The notes under the pieces were generated by a model. That model made no database searches and was not told where the DNA came from. It worked only from the letters and a program-made list of their open reading frames with translations. A DNA stretch of 64,000 nt from Rhodoferax sp. (GTDB lineage Bacteria; Pseudomonadota; Gammaproteobacteria; Burkholderiales; Burkholderiaceae_C). Numbering within the stretch: the stretch's first letter is position 1; each line of letters opens with the position of its first letter. The stretch lies in assembly GCA_024236015.1 (NCBI GenBank), contig JACKLK010000004.1:186001-250000 (forward strand), in the 5' to 3' direction. This document shows, one piece after another, positions 8,581 to 16,203 of the stretch. The position numbers were made by a program, and so were the translations under genes.

Positions 8581-9960
8581 TTATTGCGCGGCGACGGTCT
8601 TGATGCGGGCGATCATCTCGTCGACGGCCTTGTCGACCGGCACTTTCTCGCTCAGCACGCGGTTCATGGCCTTGGCCCAGACGTTCTCGTTGTTGAGCAC
8701 GGTGAACTTGAAGTTCTTCGTGAACTCGAACGGCGTCGTGCCATTCATGAACTGGTTGTAGACCGCCAGGCGATGCGGGTCACCCTTCCAGAACGGGCTT
8801 TGCTGCGCCTTCTTGGTCACCGGGAACCAGCGGCCGAGCGAACCTTCGACGTAGGGCGTCAGGTTGGCTTCGTCCAGCATGAAGGAGACGAACTTCTTCG
8901 CGTCGGCCTTGTTCTTGGCGTCCTTGAAGATCACGCCGGTCTTGACGGCCGCGCGGTAGATCATCTTCGTGCCGTCGGGCTTGTTCGGGAACCCGGCGGT
9001 GGCGATCAGCTCGCCGTAGTTCTTCTTCGCGGTGGCACGTTGCTCGGCGGTCAGCGTCGCGTTGTTGGAGTCGTCCAGCCACTTGGCGGCGATCGAGATC
9101 GTCGCGTTGTGCGTCATCACGGTCGTCTTGTTGTGGAAGGCGACGTTGTTGTCCGGATCCTTCCAGCTGGTGGCCGACGGCGGCGTGCAACCCTTGGCGT
9201 AGACCGAGGTGTAGTCGGTCAGCGCCTTGATCAGGCCTTCGCGCACCGCCGGGTCATCGACCAGCACCTTGCCCGAATCGCTGACGAGCTTGACGTTGTG
9301 CGCATCCATGAAGGTCAGGAAGGAGTAGAACGAGTCGCTCGAATCCACGCCCATCGGGAAACCGGTGCCGTAGGCGCGGCTGCCGGTCTTCTTGCGGTAG
9401 CCGTCCTGCACCTTGGTGCACCAGAAATCCCAGTACGCGTTCCATTCCTTGGGAATGTCGCTTTCCTTGAAGCCCGCATCGGCCAGCATGTCCTTCCAGT
9501 ACTGGATGTGCATGGTCTGCTGCTTGACCGGGTAGGCGTAGTAGGCCCGGCTCTGCGTCGTGTTGTTGTACAGGAAGGTCGTCGACAGCGCCGATGGCTC
9601 GAAGTTGTTGCGCAGCGGATTGATGATGCTCGAGACATCCTCGAGCTTGTCCTCGTAGGCCCACTTGGCGGTCACCTGGAAGTCGTAGACGTCGCCGTAC
9701 GCCACATCGGGCGGGTTGTTGGCGTCGAGCGCGGCAACCGATTTCGGGATGATCTCCTGCGGCGCGTACAGCGACAGGTCGATCTTGATGTTCTTGTTCT
9801 TCTCCTCGAACTTCTTGATCGCGGCGAACAAGGCATCGTCTTCGCTCTTGTAGAAGCCCTTTTGCCACCAGACGGTGAGCTTTTGCTGGGCACTGGCCTG
9901 GCCGGCGGCCAGCAGGGAGGTCGCCATGATGGCGGCCGTGGCAACTAACTTCAGCTTCAT
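8581..9960 (-). CDS. Extracellular sugar-binding protein (family 1 solute-binding)
   Basis: The 459-residue precursor starts MKLKLVATAAIMATSLL and has a Sec signal peptide probably cut after QASA. The mature part (QQKLTVWWQKGFYKSEDDAL, then VAYGDVYDF and YNQFMNGTTPFE) is a periplasmic family 1 solute-binding protein of a CUT1 importer. AGGAGA lies 8 nt before the ATG, and homology does not extend upstream of it. First transporter gene after the regulator at 10023. The ligand is unknown; flanking enzymes suggest a monosaccharide, polyol or sugar acid. Confidence 0.9.
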   Translation of the reverse strand: MKLKLVATAAIMATSLLAAGQASAQQKLTVWWQKGFYKSEDDALFAAIKKFEEKNKNIKIDLSLYAPQEIIPKSVAALDANNPPDVAYGDVYDFQVTAKWAYEDKLEDVSSIINPLRNNFEPSALSTTFLYNNTTQSRAYYAYPVKQQTMHIQYWKDMLADAGFKESDIPKEWNAYWDFWCTKVQDGYRKKTGSRAYGTGFPMGVDSSDSFYSFLTFMDAHNVKLVSDSGKVLVDDPAVREGLIKALTDYTSVYAKGCTPPSATSWKDPDNNVAFHNKTTVMTHNATISIAAKWLDDSNNATLTAEQRATAKKNYGELIATAGFPNKPDGTKMIYRAAVKTGVIFKDAKNKADAKKFVSFMLDEANLTPYVEGSLGRWFPVTKKAQQSPFWKGDPHRLAVYNQFMNGTTPFEFTKNFKFTVLNNENVWAKAMNRVLSEKVPVDKAVDEMIARIKTVAAQ

Positions 9961-10022
9961 ATTCAAGTCTCCTAGGGTCGTGGTTGCGGGAACGGTTGCG
10001 GGGCTTCGGCTCGGACTTGGGA

Positions 10023-10769
10023 TCAAGCCGGCTGCCGGGCCCTGCGGGATGTCTTCTTGGTCCTGGGCAGTGCGCGACGCGCCGTGAGCACCTGCGCCAT
10101 GTCCTTGTGTGCATCCTGAATCAATACAACGATCGCATGTTCAGCCAAATCCGCATTGCGCGCAATGACCGCGTCGAGCACGGCCCGATGCATCGGCAAT
10201 GACTGCCGCGGGCCATCGTGCTTGACGGTCGATATCTCGAAGCTGGTGCGCAGCAACGCGCCCAGGGCCTGGTCCATCTTCTCGAGCATGCGGTTGTGCG
10301 ATGCGCGGATCAAGCCCTGGTGGAACAGCAGGTCGTAGCGCACATAGTCGCCGTTGTGCTCGACCGCGTCGACCATGCCGGCAAACGCCTGCTCGACCTC
10401 CTCGATGTCGGAGGCGGTCGCACGTTCCGCCGCCAGCCGGATGGCCGCGGGCTCGACGATCATGCGCAGGTCCTGCAGGTCGCGGATGAACTCGGGGGTC
10501 AGTCCGGCCTTGGCCTGCCAGCCGATCACGTCGGGATCGAACCAGTTCCACTGGCTGCTGGGCCGCACCCGGGTGCCGACCTTCGGGCCGGTGAGAATCA
10601 GGCCCTTGGCCACCAGCGACTTGACCGACTCGCGGATCACGGTGCGGCTGACGCCGAGTTCCTCGCACAACATGGGCTCGGGCGGCATCGCGCCGCCGGC
10701 GCCGAAACGGCCGGCCACGATGGCGCTACCGAGGTAGTCCACCGTATTGCCGTGCACGTTCTTGATCAT
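10023..10769 (-). CDS. GntR-family regulator, FadR/FCD subgroup
   Basis: A 248-residue repressor-type protein. Residues 1-75 form a winged helix-turn-helix (MLCEELGVSRTVIRESVKSL), followed by an FCD ligand domain with the metal-binding pattern of Asp/His residues (RYDLLFHQGLIRASHN; MHRAVLDAV). Such regulators respond to sugar acids or their keto-deoxy derivatives. Its ATG overlaps the stop of the dehydrogenase gene by one base (TGATG). The likely operator is the ATCATATGAT palindrome at 11779-11788 between the two catabolic operons. A basic tail (RTKKTSRRARQ) ends the protein. Confidence 0.88.
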   Translation of the reverse strand: MIKNVHGNTVDYLGSAIVAGRFGAGGAMPPEPMLCEELGVSRTVIRESVKSLVAKGLILTGPKVGTRVRPSSQWNWFDPDVIGWQAKAGLTPEFIRDLQDLRMIVEPAAIRLAAERATASDIEEVEQAFAGMVDAVEHNGDYVRYDLLFHQGLIRASHNRMLEKMDQALGALLRTSFEISTVKHDGPRQSLPMHRAVLDAVIARNADLAEHAIVVLIQDAHKDMAQVLTARRALPRTKKTSRRARQPA

Positions 10770-11707
10770 CAGGGCACCGGCGTGAGCAGCGGCTTGCCCG
10801 CGAAATGGGCCTGCAGGTTGGCAAACGCGAGGTCGGCCATCGCGCCGCGCGTCTCCCAGGTGCCACTGGCCATGTGCGGCGTCAGCACCACGTTGTCGGC
10901 TGCGCGCAGTTCATCGGGCACGTTCGGCTCGTCGGCGAACACGTCGAGCGCGGCGCCGGCGATCACGCCGGTGGTGACCGCATGCACCAGCGCCGGCTGG
11001 TCCACCACCGAACCCCGGGCCACGTTGATCAGGTAGCCCTTGGGGCCGAGCGCGGCCAGCACCTTGGCATCGATCAGGCCGCGCGTGCCGGCGCCGCCGG
11101 GCGTGATCACCATCAGGAAATCGACCTCGCGCGCCAGCGCCTCGGCGCTGGGGTGATAGGCATAGGGGCTGTCGTCGCGCCGGTTGCGGGTGGTGTAGGC
11201 GATCGACATGCCGAAGGCCGCGGCGCGATCGGCGATCGCCTGCCCGATGCGGCCCAGCCCGACGATGCCCAGGCGCGCACCGCTGACCTTGCGGGTGAGC
11301 GGAAACGGACCCTTGGGCCATTGCCCGTCGCGCACGAACCTGTCGGCCTGCGGAATGCGCCGTGCGATCGACAACATCAGGCCGATGCCCAGGTCGGCCA
11401 CCTCCTCGGTCAGCACGTCGGGGGTGTTGGTCACCGGCACGCCGCGCGCACGGGCGGCCGCGACATCGACGCCGTCGTAACCGACGCCGAACACCGAGAT
11501 CATCTCCAGCGCCGGCAGTTGCGCCAGCAACGCGGCATCCACCCTGGACTCCCCGCTGGCGGCGATGCCGCGGATGCGCGGCGCGATGGTGGCGAACTGC
11601 TCGGCGTCCTGCAGATGGGTGCGGTCGTGCACGACGAAGGCGTTTTGCAAGGCCTCCATGTAGCGGGGCCACAACTTGGCGACGACGAGAATTTCGGGCT
11701 TGGACAC
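10769..11707 (-). CDS. D-isomer-specific 2-hydroxyacid dehydrogenase
   Basis: A 312-residue NAD(P)-dependent dehydrogenase. The Rossmann loop is GLGRIGQAIADRAAAF and the catalytic triad appears as Arg in INVARGSVVDQPAL, Glu in DVFADEPNVPDEL and His in LTPHMASGTWETR. It is closest in feel to glyoxylate/2-ketogluconate reductases (GhrB-like). I chose GTG 11707 because AGGAG ends 5 nt before it; the earlier in-frame GTG at 11713 overlaps that AGGAG. First gene of the minus operon, so it probably reduces or oxidises a sugar-acid intermediate. Confidence 0.85.
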   Translation of the reverse strand: MSKPEILVVAKLWPRYMEALQNAFVVHDRTHLQDAEQFATIAPRIRGIAASGESRVDAALLAQLPALEMISVFGVGYDGVDVAAARARGVPVTNTPDVLTEEVADLGIGLMLSIARRIPQADRFVRDGQWPKGPFPLTRKVSGARLGIVGLGRIGQAIADRAAAFGMSIAYTTRNRRDDSPYAYHPSAEALAREVDFLMVITPGGAGTRGLIDAKVLAALGPKGYLINVARGSVVDQPALVHAVTTGVIAGAALDVFADEPNVPDELRAADNVVLTPHMASGTWETRGAMADLAFANLQAHFAGKPLLTPVP

Positions 11708-11739
11708 ACACACTCCTGAGGCTTGAAACCGATGGCCAA

Positions 11740-11788
11740 CAGCCGTCCGGCTCTTTACAAGCCGACCGGCTGCTGCTTATCATATGAT
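11740..11788 (+). promoter_or_regulatory. Divergent control region: dyad, promoter and ATCATATGAT operator
   Basis: In the 147-bp gap between the two catabolic operons, TTTACA (11754-11759) and TATCAT (11778-11783) form a plausible sigma-70 promoter with an 18-bp spacer reading toward the dehydratase. A perfect 10-bp palindrome ATCATATGAT (11779-11788) covers the -10 box, as expected for a GntR/FadR-type repressor site. An imperfect dyad with 13-bp arms (11740-11752 / 11760-11772) flanks the -35. The sequence is AT-rich against a GC-rich background. No binding has been shown. Confidence 0.6.
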
Positions 11789-11854
11789 GATTGCGCGACA
11801 CAAGCGCATGGGGAAAACCCTGTTCATCCACCACCACCCACCGAGCGAGACACC

Positions 11855-13591
11855 ATGACCCAGACACCGCGGAAAAAACCCGAACAACTGCGCAGCCAGC
11901 AATGGTTCGGACGCCAGGACCGCGACGGTTTCGCGTACCGCAGCTGGCTCAAGGGCAAGGGTATTCCCCATGACCAATTCGAAGGCCGCCCGGTCATCGG
12001 CATCTGCAACACCTTCAGCGAGCTGACCCCGTGCAACTCGCACTTTCGCACCATCGCCGAGCAGGTCAAGATCGGTGTCTACGAGGCCGGCGGTTTCCCG
12101 CTCGAGTTCCCGGTGATGTCGCTGGGCGAGGTGCTGCTGCGCCCCACCGCCATGCTGTACCGCAACCTGGCCAGCATGGACGTCGAGGAAAGCATGCGCG
12201 GCAACCCGATCGACGGCGTCGTGCTGCTGATGGGTTGCGACAAGACCACGCCGGCGCTGATGATGGGCGCGGCCAGCGTCGACATGCCCACGATCGGCGT
12301 CAGCGGCGGCCCCATGCTCAACGGCAAGTGGCGTGGCCAGGAGCTGGGTTCGGGCACCGGCGTGTGGAGCATGAGCGAGCAGGTGCGCGCCGGCACGCTC
12401 AAGCTCGAGCAGTTCCTGGACGCCGAGAGCTGCATGCACCGCAGCCACGGCCATTGCATGACCATGGGCACGGCCAGCACCATGGCCAGCATGATCGAGG
12501 CGCTGGGCGTCGGCCTGACCGGCAACGCCGCCTATCCGGCCGTGGACGGCCGGCGCAACGTGCTGGCGCGCCAGTCCGGCCGGCGCATCGTCGAGATGGT
12601 GCACGAGGACATGGTGCTGTCCAAGGTGCTCACGCGCGAGGCCTTCGAGAACGCCATCATGACGCTGGCGGCGATCGGCGGCTCGACCAACGCCGTGATC
12701 CACCTGATCGCGATCGCGGGACGCATGGGCATCAAGCTCGAGATCGAGGACTTCGACCGCCTGGGCAGCGCCATGGACTGCCTGGTGAACCTGCAGCCCT
12801 CGGGCAAGTACCTGATGGAAGACTTCTGTTATGCCGGCGGCCTGCCGGCGGTGATGAAGGAGATCGCGCAACACCTGCACCGCGATGCGATCACGGTCAC
12901 CGGCAAGACCATGGGCGAGAACATCGCCGATGCCGAGAACTTCAATCCCGACGTCATCATGCCGCTGTCCAAGCCGTTCATGGAAAAGGCCGGCATCGCG
13001 GTGCTGCGTGGCAACCTGGCTCCGCGCGGGGCGGTCATCAAGCCCAGCGCGGCCACCGCGGCGCTGCTCCAGCACCGCGGCCGCGCCGTGGTGTTCGAGA
13101 ACATCGAGGAGTTCCACCGGCTGATCGACGATGAATCGCTGGACGTCGACGAGACCTGCATCCTGGTGCTCAAGAACTGCGGCCCCAAGGGGTATCCCGG
13201 CATGGCCGAGGTCGGCAACATGCCGCTGCCGCCCAAGGTGCTGCGCAAGGGCATCACCGACATGGTGCGCATCAGCGACGCGCGCATGAGTGGCACCGCG
13301 TATGGCACGGTGGTGCTGCACACCGCACCCGAGGCCGCCGCCGGCGGCCCGCTGGCCGTGGTGCGCAACGGCGACATGATCGAACTCGACGTGGCCAACC
13401 GCAGGCTGCACCTGGACATCAGCGACGAGGAACTCGCGCGCCGCCTGTCCACCTGGGAAGCACCCCCGCCCCCCTTGTCCAGCGGCTACTGGAAACTCTA
13501 CGTCGACCATGTGCTGCAGGCCGACCAGGGCGTGGACCTCGATTTCCTGGTCGGCAAGCGCGGCGCCTTCGTTCCGCGCGACAATCACTGA
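11855..13591 (+). CDS. IlvD/Edd-family sugar-acid dehydratase (L-arabinonate dehydratase-like)
   Basis: A 578-residue dehydratase that closely follows the L-arabinonate/pentonate/hexonate dehydratase branch of IlvD/Edd. The three [2Fe-2S] ligands are visible as C60 (NTFSELTPCNSHF), C128 (LLMGCDKTTPALMMGA) and C201 (GHCMTMGTASTMASM). The C-terminal catalytic Ser region reads RISDARMSGTAYGTVVLHT. It converts an aldonate to a 2-keto-3-deoxy acid. The following genes phosphorylate and cleave C6 2-keto-3-deoxy acids and there is no pentonate follow-up enzyme, so the substrate is more likely a hexonate; this is inference. Start at the ATG after GAGCGAGACACC, the first with family homology. Confidence 0.87.
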   Translation: MTQTPRKKPEQLRSQQWFGRQDRDGFAYRSWLKGKGIPHDQFEGRPVIGICNTFSELTPCNSHFRTIAEQVKIGVYEAGGFPLEFPVMSLGEVLLRPTAMLYRNLASMDVEESMRGNPIDGVVLLMGCDKTTPALMMGAASVDMPTIGVSGGPMLNGKWRGQELGSGTGVWSMSEQVRAGTLKLEQFLDAESCMHRSHGHCMTMGTASTMASMIEALGVGLTGNAAYPAVDGRRNVLARQSGRRIVEMVHEDMVLSKVLTREAFENAIMTLAAIGGSTNAVIHLIAIAGRMGIKLEIEDFDRLGSAMDCLVNLQPSGKYLMEDFCYAGGLPAVMKEIAQHLHRDAITVTGKTMGENIADAENFNPDVIMPLSKPFMEKAGIAVLRGNLAPRGAVIKPSAATAALLQHRGRAVVFENIEEFHRLIDDESLDVDETCILVLKNCGPKGYPGMAEVGNMPLPPKVLRKGITDMVRISDARMSGTAYGTVVLHTAPEAAAGGPLAVVRNGDMIELDVANRRLHLDISDEELARRLSTWEAPPPPLSSGYWKLYVDHVLQADQGVDLDFLVGKRGAFVPRDNH

Positions 13592-13645
13592 CCGATCGGG
13601 CCTTCGGCGGCGCCCCGCGCCTGCGGCCCGGCAAAGGGGAGAACA

Positions 13646-14575
13646 ATGGACACGCGCACATGGGACGTGGTCGCGCTCGGCGAGGCCATGGTGGAGTTCA
13701 ACCAGACCACGCCGGGCCAGCCGCAATACCTGCAAGGCTTCGGCGGCGACACCAGCAATGCCGCGATCGCCGCGGCGCGGGCCGGTGCCCGCACGGCCTA
13801 CCTGACCCGCATCGGGGCCGACAGCTTCGGCCGCTCGCTGCTGCAGCTGTGGGCCCAGGAGGGGGTCAACACCAGCGGCGTGACGACGGCCGGCGCCAGC
13901 CACACCGGCATCTATTTCGTCACCCACGGCAGCCAGGGCCACGACTTCCACTACCTGCGCGCCGACTCGGCCGCCAGCCGCATGACGCCGCACTGGTTGT
14001 CCGGCGTGCCGAGCGAGCTGATCCGCTCCGCACAATACCTGCACCTGTCGGGCATTTCACTGGCCATCTCGGCCGGCGCCTGCGACACCGGCTTCGAGGC
14101 CATGGAGACCGCGCGCGAAGCCGGCACGAAGGTGTCGTTCGACTCCAACCTGCGGCTCAAGCTCTGGCCGCTGGCGCGTGCCAAGGCCTGCATCGCGCAG
14201 GCGGTGTCGCTGTGCGACGTGTTCCTGCCCAGCCTGGAGGACATGCAGGTGCTGACCGGCCTGTCGCAACCCGGCGACATCGTGCGCTGGGGGCACGACC
14301 ACGGTGCCGCGACGGTCGTGCTCAAGCTCGGCGGCGAAGGTGCACTGGTCAGCGACGGCCAGGACCGCCAGCATGTCGCCGCACGGCGCGTCACCGTGCG
14401 CGACGCCACCGGCGCCGGCGACTGCTTCTGCGGCAACCTGCTGGCGCGACTGGCCAAGGGAGACGACGTCTTTCGCGCCGCCCACTATGCCAATGCGGCG
14501 GCGGCCCTGTCGGTGCAGGGTTTCGGCGCCGTCTCGCCGATGCCGCGCAGCAATTCGGTGTTCGCGGTGTTGTGA
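13646..14575 (+). CDS. kdgK: 2-dehydro-3-deoxygluconokinase (PfkB family)
   Basis: A 309-residue PfkB/ribokinase-family kinase. The N-terminus VVALGEAMVEF and GGDTSNAAIAAARAG, and the C-terminal signature DATGAGDCFCGNLLARL with its catalytic Asp, are typical. The best fit is 2-keto-3-deoxygluconate kinase, giving KDPG. GGGGAGAACA precedes the ATG. It follows the dehydratase by 54 bp and abuts the next kinase (stop to ATG 2 nt apart). Having this kinase as well as a DgoK-type kinase suggests that both C4 epimers of the keto-deoxy acid can be used. Confidence 0.87.
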   Translation: MDTRTWDVVALGEAMVEFNQTTPGQPQYLQGFGGDTSNAAIAAARAGARTAYLTRIGADSFGRSLLQLWAQEGVNTSGVTTAGASHTGIYFVTHGSQGHDFHYLRADSAASRMTPHWLSGVPSELIRSAQYLHLSGISLAISAGACDTGFEAMETAREAGTKVSFDSNLRLKLWPLARAKACIAQAVSLCDVFLPSLEDMQVLTGLSQPGDIVRWGHDHGAATVVLKLGGEGALVSDGQDRQHVAARRVTVRDATGAGDCFCGNLLARLAKGDDVFRAAHYANAAAALSVQGFGAVSPMPRSNSVFAVL

Positions 14576-14577
14576 GC

Positions 14578-15534
14578 ATGGCGGCCACACCGGACCTCCA
14601 ACCCACCGCACTGCTGGCACTGGACTGGGGCACCTCGTCGCTGCGCGGTGCCCGCATCGACGCCACCGGCCGGGTGATGGACGAGCGCGCGTTCCCGCGC
14701 GGCATCCTGACCGTTCCGGCCGGCGGCTTCGCCGAGGTGTTCGACACCTGTTTCGGCGACTGGGCACGCGAGGGTGCCCAGGCCTGCCTGATCTCCGGCA
14801 TGGCCGGCAGCAAGCAAGGCTGGGTCGAAGCGCCGTATTGCGCCTGCCCGGCCGGTTTCGCCGATGTCGCCGCCGAACTGCGCTGGGTGCAGGATGCCAG
14901 GCTGCATCTTCCCACCGCCATCGTGCCGGGCCTGAGCTGCGAACACCGCAGCGCGTTGCCGGGGCTGGCCGGCGTGCCGGACGTGATGCGCGGCGAGGAA
15001 GTGCAGATCCTCGGCGCCATGCACCTGGGTGGCTGGCGCGATGGCCTGTGCATCCTGCCGGGTACCCACAGCAAGTGGGCCTGGATCCGCGACGGCCGGG
15101 TGACCACGTTCCGCAGCTACATGACCGGCGAGTTCTACGCCCTGCTGAGCCAGCAGTCGCTGCTGGCGCGCACCATCGACACGCAGGCCGCGTTCGACGC
15201 CGATGCATTCGGACTCGGCCTGGCGCGCACCGGCCAGGGCGGCGGCCTGCTGCACAACGCCTTCAGCGCACGCACCCTGTCGCTGTTCGCGCGCATGGAC
15301 GCCGGGCCGCTGGCCAGTTACCTCTCGGGCCTGGTCATCGGCGAGGAATTGCGTGCGCAGGACGTGCAGGCGGCCGCGCGCGTCACCGTGATCGGCTCGC
15401 CATCGCTGACCGCCCGCTACGCGCTCGCCTTCGACCGACTCGGCATCCCGACGCACCGCATGGGCGCCGAGGCCAGCTGGGCCGGCCTGCACGCACTGAG
15501 CCACCACCTGCCCCATCGAACGCCATCACCATGA
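14578..15534 (+). CDS. dgoK: 2-dehydro-3-deoxygalactonokinase
   Basis: A 318-residue protein of the DgoK family. The start LLALDWGTSSLRGARID is the ASKHA-like phosphate-binding loop; ISGMAGSKQGW, PGLSCE and ILPGTHSKWAWIRDGRV are family landmarks. It phosphorylates 2-keto-3-deoxygalactonate to KDPGal in the De Ley-Doudoroff route. A GTG at 14572, overlapping the kdgK stop region, is an alternative start. The stop overlaps the ATG of the aldolase gene (ATGA), so the two are translationally coupled. Confidence 0.9.
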   Translation: MAATPDLQPTALLALDWGTSSLRGARIDATGRVMDERAFPRGILTVPAGGFAEVFDTCFGDWAREGAQACLISGMAGSKQGWVEAPYCACPAGFADVAAELRWVQDARLHLPTAIVPGLSCEHRSALPGLAGVPDVMRGEEVQILGAMHLGGWRDGLCILPGTHSKWAWIRDGRVTTFRSYMTGEFYALLSQQSLLARTIDTQAAFDADAFGLGLARTGQGGGLLHNAFSARTLSLFARMDAGPLASYLSGLVIGEELRAQDVQAAARVTVIGSPSLTARYALAFDRLGIPTHRMGAEASWAGLHALSHHLPHRTPSP

Positions 15535-16169
15535 AGCCGATCCAGAAATTCGCCTCCCACTTCCAGACCCTTCCGCTGGTGGCCATCCTGCGCGGCCTGA
15601 CGCCGGCCGAGGCGCCGGCCATCGGCGAGGCCCTGGCCGATGCCGGCTTCGGCGTGCTGGAGGTGCCGCTGAACTCGCCCCAGCCGCTCGAGAGCATCGC
15701 CCTGCTGGCGCGGGCCCATCCCCGGTCGCTGGTCGGGGCCGGAACCGTGCTGACGGCCGAACAGGTGCGCGACGTGCATGCGGCCGGCGGCCAGCTCATC
15801 GTCTCGCCCAATTTCAATGCGGCCGTGGTGCGCGAAGCCATCGGGCTGGGCATGGTCTGCCTGCCGGGCATTGCGACGCCGACCGAGGCCTTTGCCGCGC
15901 TCGAGGCCGGCGCACAGGGCTTGAAGCTGTTTCCGGCCGAGGCCGCGTCGCCGGCGGTGCTCAAGGCCATGCTGGCCGTCCTGCCGGCCGGCACGTTGAT
16001 GATCCCGGTGGGCGGCATCACACCCGCCAGCATGGCGCCCTGGATGGCCGCCGGCGCCCATGGTTTCGGCCTGGGCTCGGCCCTCTACAAGCCGCGCAGG
16101 AGCGCCAGTGCCGTACGCGAGGCCGCATCGGAGTTCGCGGCCGCCTTCCGGGGCGAATTGACGGCCTGA
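15531..16169 (+). CDS. dgoA: 2-dehydro-3-deoxy-6-phosphogalactonate aldolase
   Basis: A 212-residue class I aldolase of the KDPG/KDPGal family. VAILRGLTPAEA, the catalytic Glu in LEVPLNSPQP, VGAGTVLTAEQV and the Schiff-base Lys in GLKLFPAEAASP are clear; EVPLNSPQ is a DgoA-type rather than Eda-type variant. It releases pyruvate and glyceraldehyde 3-phosphate. It is coupled to dgoK by a 4-nt overlap and ends the operon, with an inverted repeat immediately after the stop (16170-16203). Confidence 0.92.
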   Translation: MKPIQKFASHFQTLPLVAILRGLTPAEAPAIGEALADAGFGVLEVPLNSPQPLESIALLARAHPRSLVGAGTVLTAEQVRDVHAAGGQLIVSPNFNAAVVREAIGLGMVCLPGIATPTEAFAALEAGAQGLKLFPAEAASPAVLKAMLAVLPAGTLMIPVGGITPASMAPWMAAGAHGFGLGSALYKPRRSASAVREAASEFAAAFRGELTA

Positions 16170-16203
16170 CGCGCCCGGCCCGCGCCTCGATCAACCGGGC
16201 GCG
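16170..16203. terminator. Candidate bidirectional terminator between convergent genes
   Basis: A perfect 9-bp inverted repeat (CGCGCCCGG / CCGGGCGCG, 16-nt loop) begins right after the aldolase stop and extends into the last codons of the convergent helicase gene. There is no T-tract on either side, so any termination would be weak or factor-assisted. Confidence 0.4.
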
